Shown here: positions 17,611-26,695 of the stretch, one piece after another | How positions within the stretch are numbered: the first letter of the stretch is position 1 | How the letters are laid out: every line of letters starts with the position of its first letter | NCBI RefSeq assembly: GCF_003443735.1 | Contig: NZ_CP031969.1 | Location: 1,922,001-1,986,000, forward strand | Origin: Streptomyces sp. CC0208 | GTDB lineage: Bacteria; Actinomycetota; Actinomycetes; Streptomycetales; Streptomycetaceae | Length of the DNA: 64,000 nt | Reading direction: 5' to 3' | Program-made: the position numbers and the translations under genes | The notes under the pieces: generated by a model | Seen by the model: the letters and a program-made list of their open reading frames with translations, nothing else | Told to the model about the DNA's origin: nothing | Databases searched by the model: none

Positions 17611-19743
17611 ATGCAGGTCTGGCCTGGAGAGGCGTATCCACTCGGTGCCACGTACGACGGCGCCGGTACCAACTTCGCGGTCTTCACCGAAGCCGCGAAC
17701 CGAGTAGAGCTGTGTCTTTTGCACGACGACGGCTCGGAAACGGCGGTGGAACTGCGCGAGAGCGACGCGTTCGTCCGGCACGCGTATCTGCCCGGCGTGA
17801 TGCCCGGACAGCGCTACGGCTTCCGCGCGCACGGCCCGTACGCTCCCGAGCGCGGCCTGCGCTGCAACTCCTCGAAGCTGCTGCTCGACCCGTACGCGCG
17901 CGCGATCAGTGGTTCGATCCGCTGGGGCGAGGAGGTGTACGGCTACCACTTCGACTCGCCCGACAAGCGCAACGATCTCGACTCGGCGCCGCACACCATG
18001 ACGTCGGTCGTGGTCAACCCGTACTTCGACTGGGGCGACGACCGGCGGCCGCGGATCGGGTACCACGAGACGGTGATCTACGAGGCGCACGTCAAGGGCC
18101 TCACCATGCGGCACCCGGGGCTCCCCGAGGAGCTGCGCGGCACCTACGCCGCCCTCGCGCACCCCGCGATCATCGAGCACCTGGTGGAGCTCGGCGTCAC
18201 CACCCTGGAGCTGATGCCGGTCCACCAGTTCGTGAACGACCACCGCCTGGTCGACATGGGCCTGAACAATTACTGGGGCTACAACACGATCGGTTTCTTC
18301 GCCCCGCACAACGCGTACGCCTCCTGGGGCGACCGCGGCCAGCAGGTCCTGGAGTTCAAGTCGGCGGTCAGGGCGCTGCACGAGGCCGGCATCGAGGTCA
18401 TCCTGGACGTCGTCTACAACCACACCGCCGAGGGCAACCACCTGGGCCCGACACTGTCCTTCAAGGGCCTGGACAACCCGCAGTACTACCGCCTGACCGA
18501 CGACCAGCGGTACTACATGGACACCACGGGCACCGGGAACTCCCTGCTGATGCGGTCCCCGCACGTCCTTCAGCTGATCATGGACTCGCTGCGCTACTGG
18601 GTCACCGAGATGCACGTCGACGGCTTCCGTTTCGACCTCGCGGCCACCCTGGCCCGGCAGTTCCACGAGGTGGACCGGCTGTCGTCGTTCTTCGACCTGG
18701 TGCAGCAGGACCCGGTGGTCTCCCAGGTGAAGCTGATCGCCGAGCCCTGGGACGTCGGCGAGGGCGGCTACCAGGTGGGCAACTTCCCGCCGCTGTGGAC
18801 CGAGTGGAACGGCAAGTACCGCGACACCGTGCGGGACCTGTGGCGGGGCGAGCCGCGCGCGCTGGCGGAGTTCGCGTCCCGGCTGACCGGTTCCTCCGAC
18901 CTCTACCAGGACGACGGCCGGCGTCCGCTGGCCTCGATCAACTTCGTCACCTGCCACGACGGGTTCACCCTGCACGACCTCGTCTCGTACAACGACAAGC
19001 ACAACGAGGCCAACGGCGAGGACAACCGCGACGGCGAGAGCCACAACCGGTCCTGGAACTGCGGGACGGAGGGCGAGACCAACGATCCCGCGGTGCGGGA
19101 GCTGCGCGCCCGCCAGATGCGCAACTTCATCGCCACGCTGATGCTGTCCCAGGGCGTGCCGATGATCAGCCACGGCGACGAGGTCGCGCGCACCCAGCGC
19201 GGCAACAACAACGCCTACTGCCAGGACAGCGAGCTGGCCTGGGTCCAGTGGCCGGAGGAGGCCGGGGACGGGGCGGCGGGGCTCGGCGCCGAGCTGCTGG
19301 CCTTCACGCGCGCGATGGTGTGGCTGCGCAAGGACCATCCGGTCTTGCGGCGCCGTCGCTTCTTCCACGGGCGGCCCGTGGAGGGGACCCACGGCGAGCT
19401 GTCGGACATCGCCTGGTTCACCCCCCAGGGCAAGGAGATGACCCAGCATGACTGGGACCGGGCGCAGGCCTCGGCGCTGACGGTCTTCCTCAACGGCAAC
19501 GCGATCTCCGAGCCCGGCCCCCGCGGGGAACGGATCACCGACGACTCGTTCCTGCTGATGTTCAACGCCTCCCCCAAGACGCTGGACTTCGTGGTGCCGG
19601 TCAACCACGGCCGGCAGTGGGAGGTCGTGGTCGACACCGCCGTCCCGGACGGGGTGCCCCCGGGCACGGGGGCGAAGGTGCAGGCCGGGGACCGGCTGAC
19701 GCTGGTGGACCGCAGCATGGCGGTGCTGCGACGGCCCGTCTAG
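17611..19743 (+). CDS. glgX: Glycogen debranching enzyme GlgX
   Basis: A 710-aa GH13 (subfamily 11) isoamylase-type enzyme that hydrolyses alpha-1,6 branches of glycogen limit dextrins. An N-terminal CBM48 (residues about 10-95) precedes the (beta/alpha)8 barrel. Catalytic residues are D342 ('VDGFRFDLA'), E378 ('LIAEPWDVG') and D450 ('VTCHDGFT'). 'DVVYNHTAEGN' is conserved region I. The ATG at 17611 has a GAAAGAG ribosome site; length is normal. In Streptomyces glgX commonly sits beside treY and treZ, and the three enzymes release and convert maltodextrins into trehalose. It is divergent from the amine oxidase operon. Confidence 0.96.
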   Translation: MQVWPGEAYPLGATYDGAGTNFAVFTEAANRVELCLLHDDGSETAVELRESDAFVRHAYLPGVMPGQRYGFRAHGPYAPERGLRCNSSKLLLDPYARAISGSIRWGEEVYGYHFDSPDKRNDLDSAPHTMTSVVVNPYFDWGDDRRPRIGYHETVIYEAHVKGLTMRHPGLPEELRGTYAALAHPAIIEHLVELGVTTLELMPVHQFVNDHRLVDMGLNNYWGYNTIGFFAPHNAYASWGDRGQQVLEFKSAVRALHEAGIEVILDVVYNHTAEGNHLGPTLSFKGLDNPQYYRLTDDQRYYMDTTGTGNSLLMRSPHVLQLIMDSLRYWVTEMHVDGFRFDLAATLARQFHEVDRLSSFFDLVQQDPVVSQVKLIAEPWDVGEGGYQVGNFPPLWTEWNGKYRDTVRDLWRGEPRALAEFASRLTGSSDLYQDDGRRPLASINFVTCHDGFTLHDLVSYNDKHNEANGEDNRDGESHNRSWNCGTEGETNDPAVRELRARQMRNFIATLMLSQGVPMISHGDEVARTQRGNNNAYCQDSELAWVQWPEEAGDGAAGLGAELLAFTRAMVWLRKDHPVLRRRRFFHGRPVEGTHGELSDIAWFTPQGKEMTQHDWDRAQASALTVFLNGNAISEPGPRGERITDDSFLLMFNASPKTLDFVVPVNHGRQWEVVVDTAVPDGVPPGTGAKVQAGDRLTLVDRSMAVLRRPV

Positions 19744-19759
19744 CGGAGCGGGCCGGTGG

Positions 19760-19846
<87 letters not shown>

Positions 19847-19910
19847 CGCGTCCCGTGCACATGGAGCATGCGATGACACGAAAGGCCGCAAGGCGGGTAC
19901 GTAGGTCTGC

Positions 19911-22265
19911 ATGACACCTGAGCGACCCGACCCGTCGGCGCCGACGGCCACGTACCGGCTGCAGCTGCAGCCCGAGTTCCCGTTCGCGGCCGCGGCGGCT
20001 GCCGTGCCGTACCTGGCCTCGTTGGGCGTCTCGCATCTGCACCTGTCCCCCGTCCTGGAGTCCGTCCCCGGTTCGACACACGGCTACGACGTCGTGGACC
20101 ACGCGCGCGTGCGCGACGAACTGGGCGGTGAGGACGGGCTGCGGGCACTGTCGCGCACCGCGCGCGAGCACGGGCTCGGTCTGGTGGCGGACATCGTGCC
20201 GAACCACATGGCGATGGACCCGCGCCACAACCACGCCCTGTGGGAGGTGCTGCGGGAGGGCCCGAAGTCGCCCTACGCGCGATGGTTCGACATCGACTGG
20301 GAGGCGCAGGGCGGCCAGGTACTGCTGCCGGTGCTGGGGCATCCGGCCGGCGACGAGCTCGGCAACCTCACGGTGGACGGTGAGGTGCTGCGCTACTACG
20401 ACCATGTGTTCCCGCTCCGCGAGGGCACCGGGGAACTCCCCCTGCCGCAGCTCCTGGACGCGCAGTGGTACCGGCCGGTGTGGTGGCGGCTGGCCCGTAC
20501 GGAGCTCAACTACCGGCGTTTCTTCAGCATCTCGGAGCTGATCGGGGTGCGGGTCGAGGACCCCGAGGTGTTCGAGGCCACCCACGCCAAGATCCTCCAG
20601 CTGCTGCACGAGGGCGTGCTCGACGGGCTGCGGGTCGACCACCCCGACGGCCTCGCCGACCCCGACACGTACCTCCAGCGGCTCCACCAGGCGACCGGCG
20701 GGCGCTGGACGGTCGTGGAGAAGATCCTGGCGGACGGGGAGCGGCTGCCGGCGGCCTGGCCCGTGGCGGGGACGACGGGGTACGACGCCCTGAGGCAGAT
20801 CGACGGGCTGTTCACGGACCCGGCGGGGTTCGGGGAACTCCTCGGCCAGTACCGGCGGTTCGCCGCCCCGCAGACCGACCGCGGGGGCGACTGGGCCGCG
20901 ACGGCACGCCGGGCGGCGTACAAGGTGATCACGCACGAGCTGGCCGCCGAGACGGACCGCCTGACCCGGGTCGCGGCACGCGTGTGTGCCACGTCGTCGG
21001 AGCCCGCGCTGCGCGACCGGGCGCCCTGGGCGCTGCGCACCGCGCTCCAGGAACTGCTGGTGCGGATGGAGGTCTACCGGCCCTACGGCTCTTCGGACGC
21101 CGCCCGTGTCGTCACCGAGGAGACCGCTGCCGAGGCCCGGCTCGCCTTCGTGGTCCCCGAGGAGGCGGGCGCCGTCGACGTCGTACGGGATCTGGTGCTG
21201 GGGCGGGCCGGGGACGGGCCGGACCACGTGGAGTTCCGGACCCGGTTCGCGCAGACCGCGTCGGCGCTGCGGGCCAAGTCCGTGGAGGACACGGCGTTCT
21301 ACCGGTACGTGCCGCTGCTGTCGGCGACGGAGGTGGGTGGGAATCCCGGGAGCCCTGCCGTCTCGCCCGAGGACTTCCACGCCTACTGCACGCGCGTGCA
21401 GCGCGACTGGCCGCTGACGGGAACCGTGGTGTCGACGCACGACACCAAGCGCAGTGCCGATGTGCGGGCGGCCCTGGCCGTGCTCACCGAGTGCCCCGAG
21501 TGGTGGGCGGACACGCTGGCCGAGGTGACCCGCACCGGTGACGGTGTGCCGGACGCGCAGCTGGCGTGGGCGGCCTGGCAGTCGGCGTTCGGCCTCGGTC
21601 CCGCGGCCCCGGAGCGGGTGCGGGAGGCGCTGCTGAAGCATGTGCGCGAGGCGGGGCTGTACACGAGCTGGACGGAGCAGGAACCGGCGTACGAGGAGGC
21701 GGTGGCGCGGTTCGTCACGGCCGGCCCGTGCGGGCCGCAGGGCGAGCAGGTGGCCGCGTTGCGCGATCGGCTCGACCCGCACATCCGGGCGAACGAGCTG
21801 GGGACGGCCCTGGTGCAGCTGACGATGCCCGGGGTGCCCGATGTGTACCAGGGCACGGAGGCCAGGTACCTGGCGCTGGTGGACCCCGACAACCGGCGGC
21901 CGGTGCGGTTCCCGCCGGAGGACTCCGGGGACAAGGGCGCGCTCACGGCCGCGGCGCTGCGGCTGCGCCGGCGTCGGCCGGACGTCTTCGGTGACGCGGC
22001 GACGTACACGCCGCTGGCCACGGAGGGGCCCTCGGCGGCGCACTGCGTGGCGTTCGCGCGCTCCGGGGAGGTCGTCACCGCGGTGACCCGGCTGTCGCTG
22101 CGGCTGGCGGAGGCGGGCGGCTGGGGGGAGACGGTGCTGCCGCTGCCGCCGGGCGTCTGGCGCGATGTGCTGGTACCGGAGCGGGAGTTCTCCGGGCACG
22201 CGCGCGTGGCGGAGCTCCTGGGCGAGTCGCCGGTGGCGCTGCTGGAGCGGGTCGCCACGGACTGA
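19911..22265 (+). CDS. treY: Maltooligosyl trehalose synthase TreY
   Basis: A 784-aa GH13 (subfamily 26) enzyme that isomerises the reducing-end alpha-1,4 bond of maltodextrins to the alpha,alpha-1,1 bond of trehalose. Catalytic residues are D243 ('LRVDHPDG'), E270 ('VVEKIL') and D511 ('VSTHDTKRS'). The N-terminal 'TATYRLQLQPEFPF' and 'SPVLESVPGSTHGYDV' are signatures of TreY. Length is normal. The ATG at 19911 is accepted from the family start. It works with TreZ, encoded about 4.4 kb downstream beyond two metallopeptidase genes, to release free trehalose, an osmolyte and spore sugar in Streptomyces. Confidence 0.96.
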   Translation: MTPERPDPSAPTATYRLQLQPEFPFAAAAAAVPYLASLGVSHLHLSPVLESVPGSTHGYDVVDHARVRDELGGEDGLRALSRTAREHGLGLVADIVPNHMAMDPRHNHALWEVLREGPKSPYARWFDIDWEAQGGQVLLPVLGHPAGDELGNLTVDGEVLRYYDHVFPLREGTGELPLPQLLDAQWYRPVWWRLARTELNYRRFFSISELIGVRVEDPEVFEATHAKILQLLHEGVLDGLRVDHPDGLADPDTYLQRLHQATGGRWTVVEKILADGERLPAAWPVAGTTGYDALRQIDGLFTDPAGFGELLGQYRRFAAPQTDRGGDWAATARRAAYKVITHELAAETDRLTRVAARVCATSSEPALRDRAPWALRTALQELLVRMEVYRPYGSSDAARVVTEETAAEARLAFVVPEEAGAVDVVRDLVLGRAGDGPDHVEFRTRFAQTASALRAKSVEDTAFYRYVPLLSATEVGGNPGSPAVSPEDFHAYCTRVQRDWPLTGTVVSTHDTKRSADVRAALAVLTECPEWWADTLAEVTRTGDGVPDAQLAWAAWQSAFGLGPAAPERVREALLKHVREAGLYTSWTEQEPAYEEAVARFVTAGPCGPQGEQVAALRDRLDPHIRANELGTALVQLTMPGVPDVYQGTEARYLALVDPDNRRPVRFPPEDSGDKGALTAAALRLRRRRPDVFGDAATYTPLATEGPSAAHCVAFARSGEVVTAVTRLSLRLAEAGGWGETVLPLPPGVWRDVLVPEREFSGHARVAELLGESPVALLERVATD

Positions 22266-22760
22266 CTGGGCGAGGCCGGTGCGGCCGACAGGAGCTTCTC
22301 GAAGCCCTCCTGGTCGACGAAGTCGCGGCGGACCGGGTCGTGGGAGAACCACGCAGGGCTCGCCGACCGGCAGCCTCGGCGGCGGCCGTCCGTACGGTGG
22401 TCGAGGTGTGTTCGCCCGTGGACACGTGACGGTGCCGCGGGTGACCACCATGCCGTTGACCGCGGGGGCCAAGGGGATGGTGCACGGGCAGGGCGGGACG
22501 GTGAAGGTCGTGGCCGAGGCCGGCGGCGGGGGGTCGGCGAGGCGTTCCTGACCCCGGCCGGGCGCGGCCTGCACCAGCAGTGATGCCGGGGCCCGCTGCG
22601 GCGGGGCGCGGAGGCGCGGGCAACCCCGTTGGCACCTACGGCTTGACCGGCGCCGGTAAATGCTTCTGGGCGCCCCCTGGCGGCTCCCCCATGGCGTGCT
22701 TGACAGCCCAACCAGACCGTGGGGTACTGCGGAATGCGAGGCCGGTCGGACATATCGGGG
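22266..22760. other. Intergenic region with possible coding relics
   Basis: No intact gene is seen in these 495 bp between treY and the first metallopeptidase. On the minus strand about 22365-22285 reads as 'FSHDPVRRDFVDQEGFEKLL' with strongly coding-like third bases but no start, so it may be the tail of a decayed gene. A short plus-strand frame near 22430-22551 and a minus-strand frame over the same bases are both open. The promoter of the metallopeptidase gene presumably lies in the right-hand 150 bp. Confidence 0.4.
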
Positions 22761-24011
22761 GTGAGTCTGCTGCCGGAGCTGCGCTACCCCACGGTGACCG
22801 AACTGGTGTGGTCCGCGCGGGCGTTGGCCGCACAGCGGCCCGGCGACTGCCGACTGTGGCAGGTGGGTGTCTCGCGCGCGGGCAGACCCCTCCATGTGCT
22901 GTCGGTCGGCCAGGCCCGGCGAGCCGTCCTGGTGGTCGCGGGCGCCCACGCCAACGAACCGGCAGGCGGCCCCGCGGCTCTGGCGGTGGCCCGGCGGGTG
23001 CTGGCCGAGCCGGAGTTGCGGGCGGACACGTCCTGGCACTTCCTGCTGTGCGCGGATCCCGACGGGGCGAGCCTGCATGTGACCCCGGCGCCGCGCAGTC
23101 TCTTCGACTACCACCTCGGCTTCTTCCGGCCGGCCGGGGCGGAGCAGCCGGAGTGGGCGCCCGCGATGCTGCCGCCGGACCGTCTGCCGCCCGAGACCCG
23201 TGCCCTGACCGGGGTGATCGACGCACTGCGGCCCTACGTCCAGGTGACCCTGCACGGCACCGATCTGGGCGGCAGCTGGGTGCAGTTGACGAAGGACGTG
23301 CCCGGGATCGCCGAGCCCTTCGCCAAGTCCGCGGCGGAGCTGCACATTCCGGTGGAGACGGGTGCCTCGGACGCGGCGGGCTGGCCGGCGTCCGGACCGG
23401 GCGTGCATGTGATGCCGGCGCCGGGTGCCGGGGCGGCGTACCCGAGCATGCCGGACGACGCGCGGCTCAGCACCTGGTACCACGCGCACCGCTACGGCGG
23501 TCTGACCGCGGTGGTCGAGGTACCGATGTGGGCGAGCGACCAGGTGGACGATCCGGCGCCGCATCCGGCGCCGGCGGCGGCGATGCGGCGGCTGGCGGGC
23601 CGGCTGCTGCGTCAGTCACGGGCGGTGGATCAGGTACTGGCGGACGCGCTGCCACGCCTCGACGGCGTCGGCGGGCCGCTGCTGCGGGCCGCGACCTGGG
23701 GCCTGGAGCTGGTGCCGGGGCTGGCCGCGGACTGGATCCACACGCGGCCCGCCGACGACACGAAGGCGTACATCGGCAGTGTGGACGCGTTCTCCCGCCG
23801 GCTGCCGCTGCGGGCCGCGGCCATGCTGCTGCGGGTCCTGCGGGAGACCGACGACCGCGCGGCACCGCGTCTGGAACGGCTCGTCGAGGCGTGGAGCGAG
23901 TCCTTCGCGGAGCGGTTCGGGGCCCGCTGGGTGCCGCTGGAACACCAGATCGAGCACCAGGCCCGCACGATCGTGGCGGTGGCGCTGCACGCGCGTGTGC
24001 GGGCCGGCTGA
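22761..24011 (+). CDS. M14-type zinc metallocarboxypeptidase (first paralogue)
   Basis: A 416-aa protein of the M14/succinylglutamate-desuccinylase fold. Zinc ligands are H63 and E66 ('GAHANEPAGG') and H165 ('TLHGTDLGG'); E253 ('VVEVPMW') is the likely catalytic Glu. There is no obvious signal peptide, so it may act inside the cell or leave by another route. The GTG at 22761 gives an N-terminus (LLPELRYPTVTEL) aligning with the second paralogue at 24467-25816. In-frame ATGs at 22719 and 22734 would extend it. Substrate unknown; amide or peptide trimming is inferred from the fold. Confidence 0.78.
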   Translation: MSLLPELRYPTVTELVWSARALAAQRPGDCRLWQVGVSRAGRPLHVLSVGQARRAVLVVAGAHANEPAGGPAALAVARRVLAEPELRADTSWHFLLCADPDGASLHVTPAPRSLFDYHLGFFRPAGAEQPEWAPAMLPPDRLPPETRALTGVIDALRPYVQVTLHGTDLGGSWVQLTKDVPGIAEPFAKSAAELHIPVETGASDAAGWPASGPGVHVMPAPGAGAAYPSMPDDARLSTWYHAHRYGGLTAVVEVPMWASDQVDDPAPHPAPAAAMRRLAGRLLRQSRAVDQVLADALPRLDGVGGPLLRAATWGLELVPGLAADWIHTRPADDTKAYIGSVDAFSRRLPLRAAAMLLRVLRETDDRAAPRLERLVEAWSESFAERFGARWVPLEHQIEHQARTIVAVALHARVRAG

Positions 24012-24018
24012 GCCGGCC
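24002..24018. terminator. Short hairpin spanning the stop codon of the first M14 gene
   Basis: GGCCGGC (24002-24008) and GCCGGCC (24012-24018) pair perfectly, and the TGA stop forms the 3-base loop. It lies between convergent genes and may act as a weak bidirectional terminator. Confidence 0.4.
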
Positions 24019-24038
24019 TCGCCCCACGCGCGTGGCCG

Positions 24039-24470
24039 TCAGCCGTCCAGGGCGAAGACCGCCCCGGTCCGCGCCCCCATCACACAGTTGTTCGAGAAGG
24101 TCTGCCGGTAGTCGACCGGTCGGCCGTTCCACTGCCCTCGGGCCTGGACGGTGACCGGCGCGTAGAGCATCGGGCAGTAGACGTCCGCGGCCGGAAGGGC
24201 GTCGATGTCGCCGCCGACGGAGTCCAGTTGGGCGCAGGCCTCGGCGGCCCGGCTGTGGCCCTGGGGCGGGTCGCACAGCAGGAGGGTGCCGCGGGTGTCG
24301 CTGGAGCGGCCGTCGCCCGTGGTCACCATGAGGTAGAGCTGGTCGCCGCCGGCGGAGGACCGGGCCGTCGCGGGGGCCGCGGCAGCGAGAAGCAGGGCGG
24401 TCGCCGCCGTCAGGGCCACGTGGGCCGCTCGCCGTACCGCTGTCGTCGTCGCTGTGTTCGTGGAGGTCAT
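24039..24470 (-). CDS. SSI-family (subtilisin inhibitor-like) secreted protease inhibitor
   Basis: A 143-aa secreted inhibitor of the Streptomyces subtilisin inhibitor family. It has a signal peptide of about 35 residues, then a roughly 108-residue domain with four Cys in the SSI spacing. 'LYLMVTTGDGRSSDTRGTLL' begins the domain and 'VYCPMLYAPVTVQARGQW' is the reactive-site region; the residue before the scissile bond appears to be Met, as in SSI. 'RQTFSNNCVMGARTGAVF' closes it. The ATG at 24470 overlaps the stop of the upstream metallopeptidase gene (ATGA), so the two are translationally coupled. Expected targets are extracellular serine proteases. Confidence 0.88.
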   Translation of the reverse strand: MTSTNTATTTAVRRAAHVALTAATALLLAAAAPATARSSAGGDQLYLMVTTGDGRSSDTRGTLLLCDPPQGHSRAAEACAQLDSVGGDIDALPAADVYCPMLYAPVTVQARGQWNGRPVDYRQTFSNNCVMGARTGAVFALDG

Positions 24471-25816
24471 TCCCGATGCATCGGCACGGCGGGCTCGGAT
24501 CCCCACCCCGGCTCACCCGAACGGGAGCACGCGGGCGCGTCCCGGACGGCGAGTTCGAAGGCGGCGAGCACGACCCGGGACTGGTACTCGATCTGGCGCG
24601 GCACGGGGATCCAGCGGGCACCGCAGCCGTCGCGGTAGTCGGCGCACCAGAGGTCGATGAGCCGGTCCAGTTCCGGCAGCGCTCCGGCCGGGTCGGCGCC
24701 CGAACGGATCACGAGCTGGTGCAGGAGCCCGGCCGTGCGCAGGGCGAGGCGCCGCCCGGCGATGCGCAGCGCGGCCAGATGACCGGTGCTGAGCGGGGGC
24801 ATCGGGCGGCCGCCGTCGGTGACGTCGGGGTCCCAGGCGTCGGCGAGTCCGGGGCAGACCAGTAAATAGTCCTCGACCGGGGCGAGCAGTCGCTCCGCGT
24901 CCGGGGCGGCCGAGACATGCGGGCGGATCCGCGCCAGGACGCCCTCCAGGAGCCGCGCGTCGCGGCGCAGCGTGTGGCTGACGGTACGCAGCACGGCGGC
25001 CGCGTCGGCGGGTGTGCTGCCGTCCTCGACGGCGGCCACGCCCCACATGGGCGACTCGACGACGGCGGTCACGGTGCCGTGCCGGTGCGGGTGGTACCAG
25101 GTCGACTCGACGGCGGCCTCGGTGATGGCGGCGGCCAGGTCGCCGCGGCGGGGCGGCGGGATCCGGTAGACGGCGGGGCCGAGACACGGCCAGTACAGGG
25201 TGTCGTACGGGCCGAGCTCGCGCGGGACGCGCAGCCGGGCCGCGGTGTGGGCGACGCGCCGGGCGAGACCGGGCAGGTCGCGGGTGAGTTCGACGAAGCC
25301 GCCGCCGACGTCGACCCCGTGCAGGGAGCACTGGAGGAAGGGCCGCAGTTCGTCCTGGAGGGCGAGGAGGGTGCGGGTCTCCGGCAGGGCGGCGGCCTCC
25401 GCGCCGTCGGGCAGCCATTCCGGCTGTTCGCCGAAGCCGGGCCGGAAGAAGTTCCGGAAGTAGCGGCCGAGGGAGTACGGGCCCCGCAGCCAGCCCTCGT
25501 TGCGGCGCAGGCCGTCGGGGTCGAGGCAGAGCAGCAGGTTCCAGGTGGCGTCGGCCCCTGCGGTGAGCCCGGGGTCGGCCAGGGCGCGCTCGGCCAGTCT
25601 GAGGACGGTGCCGCCGCCCACCGGCTCGTTGGCGTGCGGGCCGGCCACGACGAGGGCCTGACGGCTGCCGTGGCCGACGGAGAGCAGCCACAGGGGGTTT
25701 CCCGCGCGGGAGGTGCCGGCGCGGCGCAGCCGGGCCTCTGTGGGATGGCGGGCGACGAGCGCCGCCGCCCGCGCGCCGAGTTCGTCGACGGTCGGGTATC
25801 TGAGGAGGGGCGGCAG
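24467..25816 (-). CDS. M14-type zinc metallocarboxypeptidase (second paralogue)
   Basis: A paralogue of the 22761-24011 gene, about 449 aa. Zinc ligands lie in 'GPHANEPVGG' and 'SLHGVDVGG', and the catalytic Glu in 'VVESPMW'. The only good ribosome site (GGAGG) precedes a CTG at 25816. Starting there gives MPPLLRYPTVDEL, matching the paralogue's start, so a rare CTG start is likely; a TTG at 25831 is the alternative and has no ribosome site. A TTA codon (24865-24863, in 'EDYLLVCPG') suggests bldA dependence. The stop overlaps the SSI gene start (ATGA). Substrate unknown. Confidence 0.78.
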   Translation of the reverse strand: MPPLLRYPTVDELGARAAALVARHPTEARLRRAGTSRAGNPLWLLSVGHGSRQALVVAGPHANEPVGGGTVLRLAERALADPGLTAGADATWNLLLCLDPDGLRRNEGWLRGPYSLGRYFRNFFRPGFGEQPEWLPDGAEAAALPETRTLLALQDELRPFLQCSLHGVDVGGGFVELTRDLPGLARRVAHTAARLRVPRELGPYDTLYWPCLGPAVYRIPPPRRGDLAAAITEAAVESTWYHPHRHGTVTAVVESPMWGVAAVEDGSTPADAAAVLRTVSHTLRRDARLLEGVLARIRPHVSAAPDAERLLAPVEDYLLVCPGLADAWDPDVTDGGRPMPPLSTGHLAALRIAGRRLALRTAGLLHQLVIRSGADPAGALPELDRLIDLWCADYRDGCGARWIPVPRQIEYQSRVVLAAFELAVRDAPACSRSGEPGWGSEPAVPMHRE

Positions 25817-25969
25817 GGCACACCTCCACAATGTGGTGCCGTCGATTCACCTGGTGTACACGGTGTACGCACAGTCAGTCACGACTTGAGGGGTACGTCA
25901 ACACCGCACGAAGGAAAGGGCGTTGGGCCGCGACCGCCCGTAAAGCCCAGGCCAGAGGTGAGGTTGGGC

Positions 25970-26521
25970 TCAGTTGACCGCGAGCCGGAAGGCCATCCGG
26001 CCGAACCCGACCTGATCACCCTCGCGGACGACGGCGGCGCCGATGACCCGTCGGCCGTTGACCGTGGTGCCGTTGGTGGAGCCGAGATCGCGCAGGACCC
26101 ACATACCGCCCTGCCGGCTGAGTTCGGCGTGGACGCGGGAGACCGTCTCGTGGGTCAGCCGCAGGCCGTTCGCCGGGTCGCGGCCGATGCGCAGCGCGTG
26201 GCCGCTGCCGGGGTGCGGCAGCAGCAGCTTGGGCAGGCGCTCGGCCTGCCACGCCCTGCGCAGCCGCACGGTGAAACCGGAGACGGCCTCGACGGTACCG
26301 AACACCAGTCGGGAGACGCGGCTCTCCTGGGGCAGGTCCGCGGTGAGCACGGCGAGTTCGTCGGACCGGCGCGCGATGAGGGCCAGTTCCATGCGGCGCA
26401 CGAACGTGTCGTGTGACAGGCGGCCCATGGCGACGCCGTCACGGAGCACCTTCAGCACCTTGTCGCGCTCCGCGTCGGACAGCCGCGCGGGGTACGTGTT
26501 GAACTCGAAGGACGACGTCAC
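25970..26521 (-). CDS. DUF1707 and FHA domain protein
   Basis: A 183-aa soluble protein. The N-terminal DUF1707 domain (residues about 10-60) contains 'LSDAERDKVLKVLRDGVAMG' and 'RRMELALIARRSDELAVL'. A basic linker follows, then an FHA domain (about 100-175) with 'RIGRDPANGLRL', 'VSRVHAEL' and 'DLGSTNGTTVNGRRV', the conserved phosphothreonine-binding residues. FHA domains read Ser/Thr kinase signals, so this may link a Pkn-type kinase to an unknown target. The GTG at 26521 is chosen because the family starts near 'TSSFEFNTYPARLSDAER'; no clear ribosome site is seen, so it may be leaderless. It is divergent from treZ. Confidence 0.85.
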   Translation of the reverse strand: MTSSFEFNTYPARLSDAERDKVLKVLRDGVAMGRLSHDTFVRRMELALIARRSDELAVLTADLPQESRVSRLVFGTVEAVSGFTVRLRRAWQAERLPKLLLPHPGSGHALRIGRDPANGLRLTHETVSRVHAELSRQGGMWVLRDLGSTNGTTVNGRRVIGAAVVREGDQVGFGRMAFRLAVN

Positions 26522-26695
26522 GTTGGTGATTGTCGGGCAGTGAACCCCGGGTGTCCAGAAAACGAGACAACGGCCGCCCCGGGCGCACACCTGACGACAC
26601 CTGCCGCAAAGGGAAGGATTCTCGGGCGGATTGATCTCGTTTGAAGCACCATGGACGGGCTACAACACGGTGAGCAGACGAAGGGGAACCGTCCC

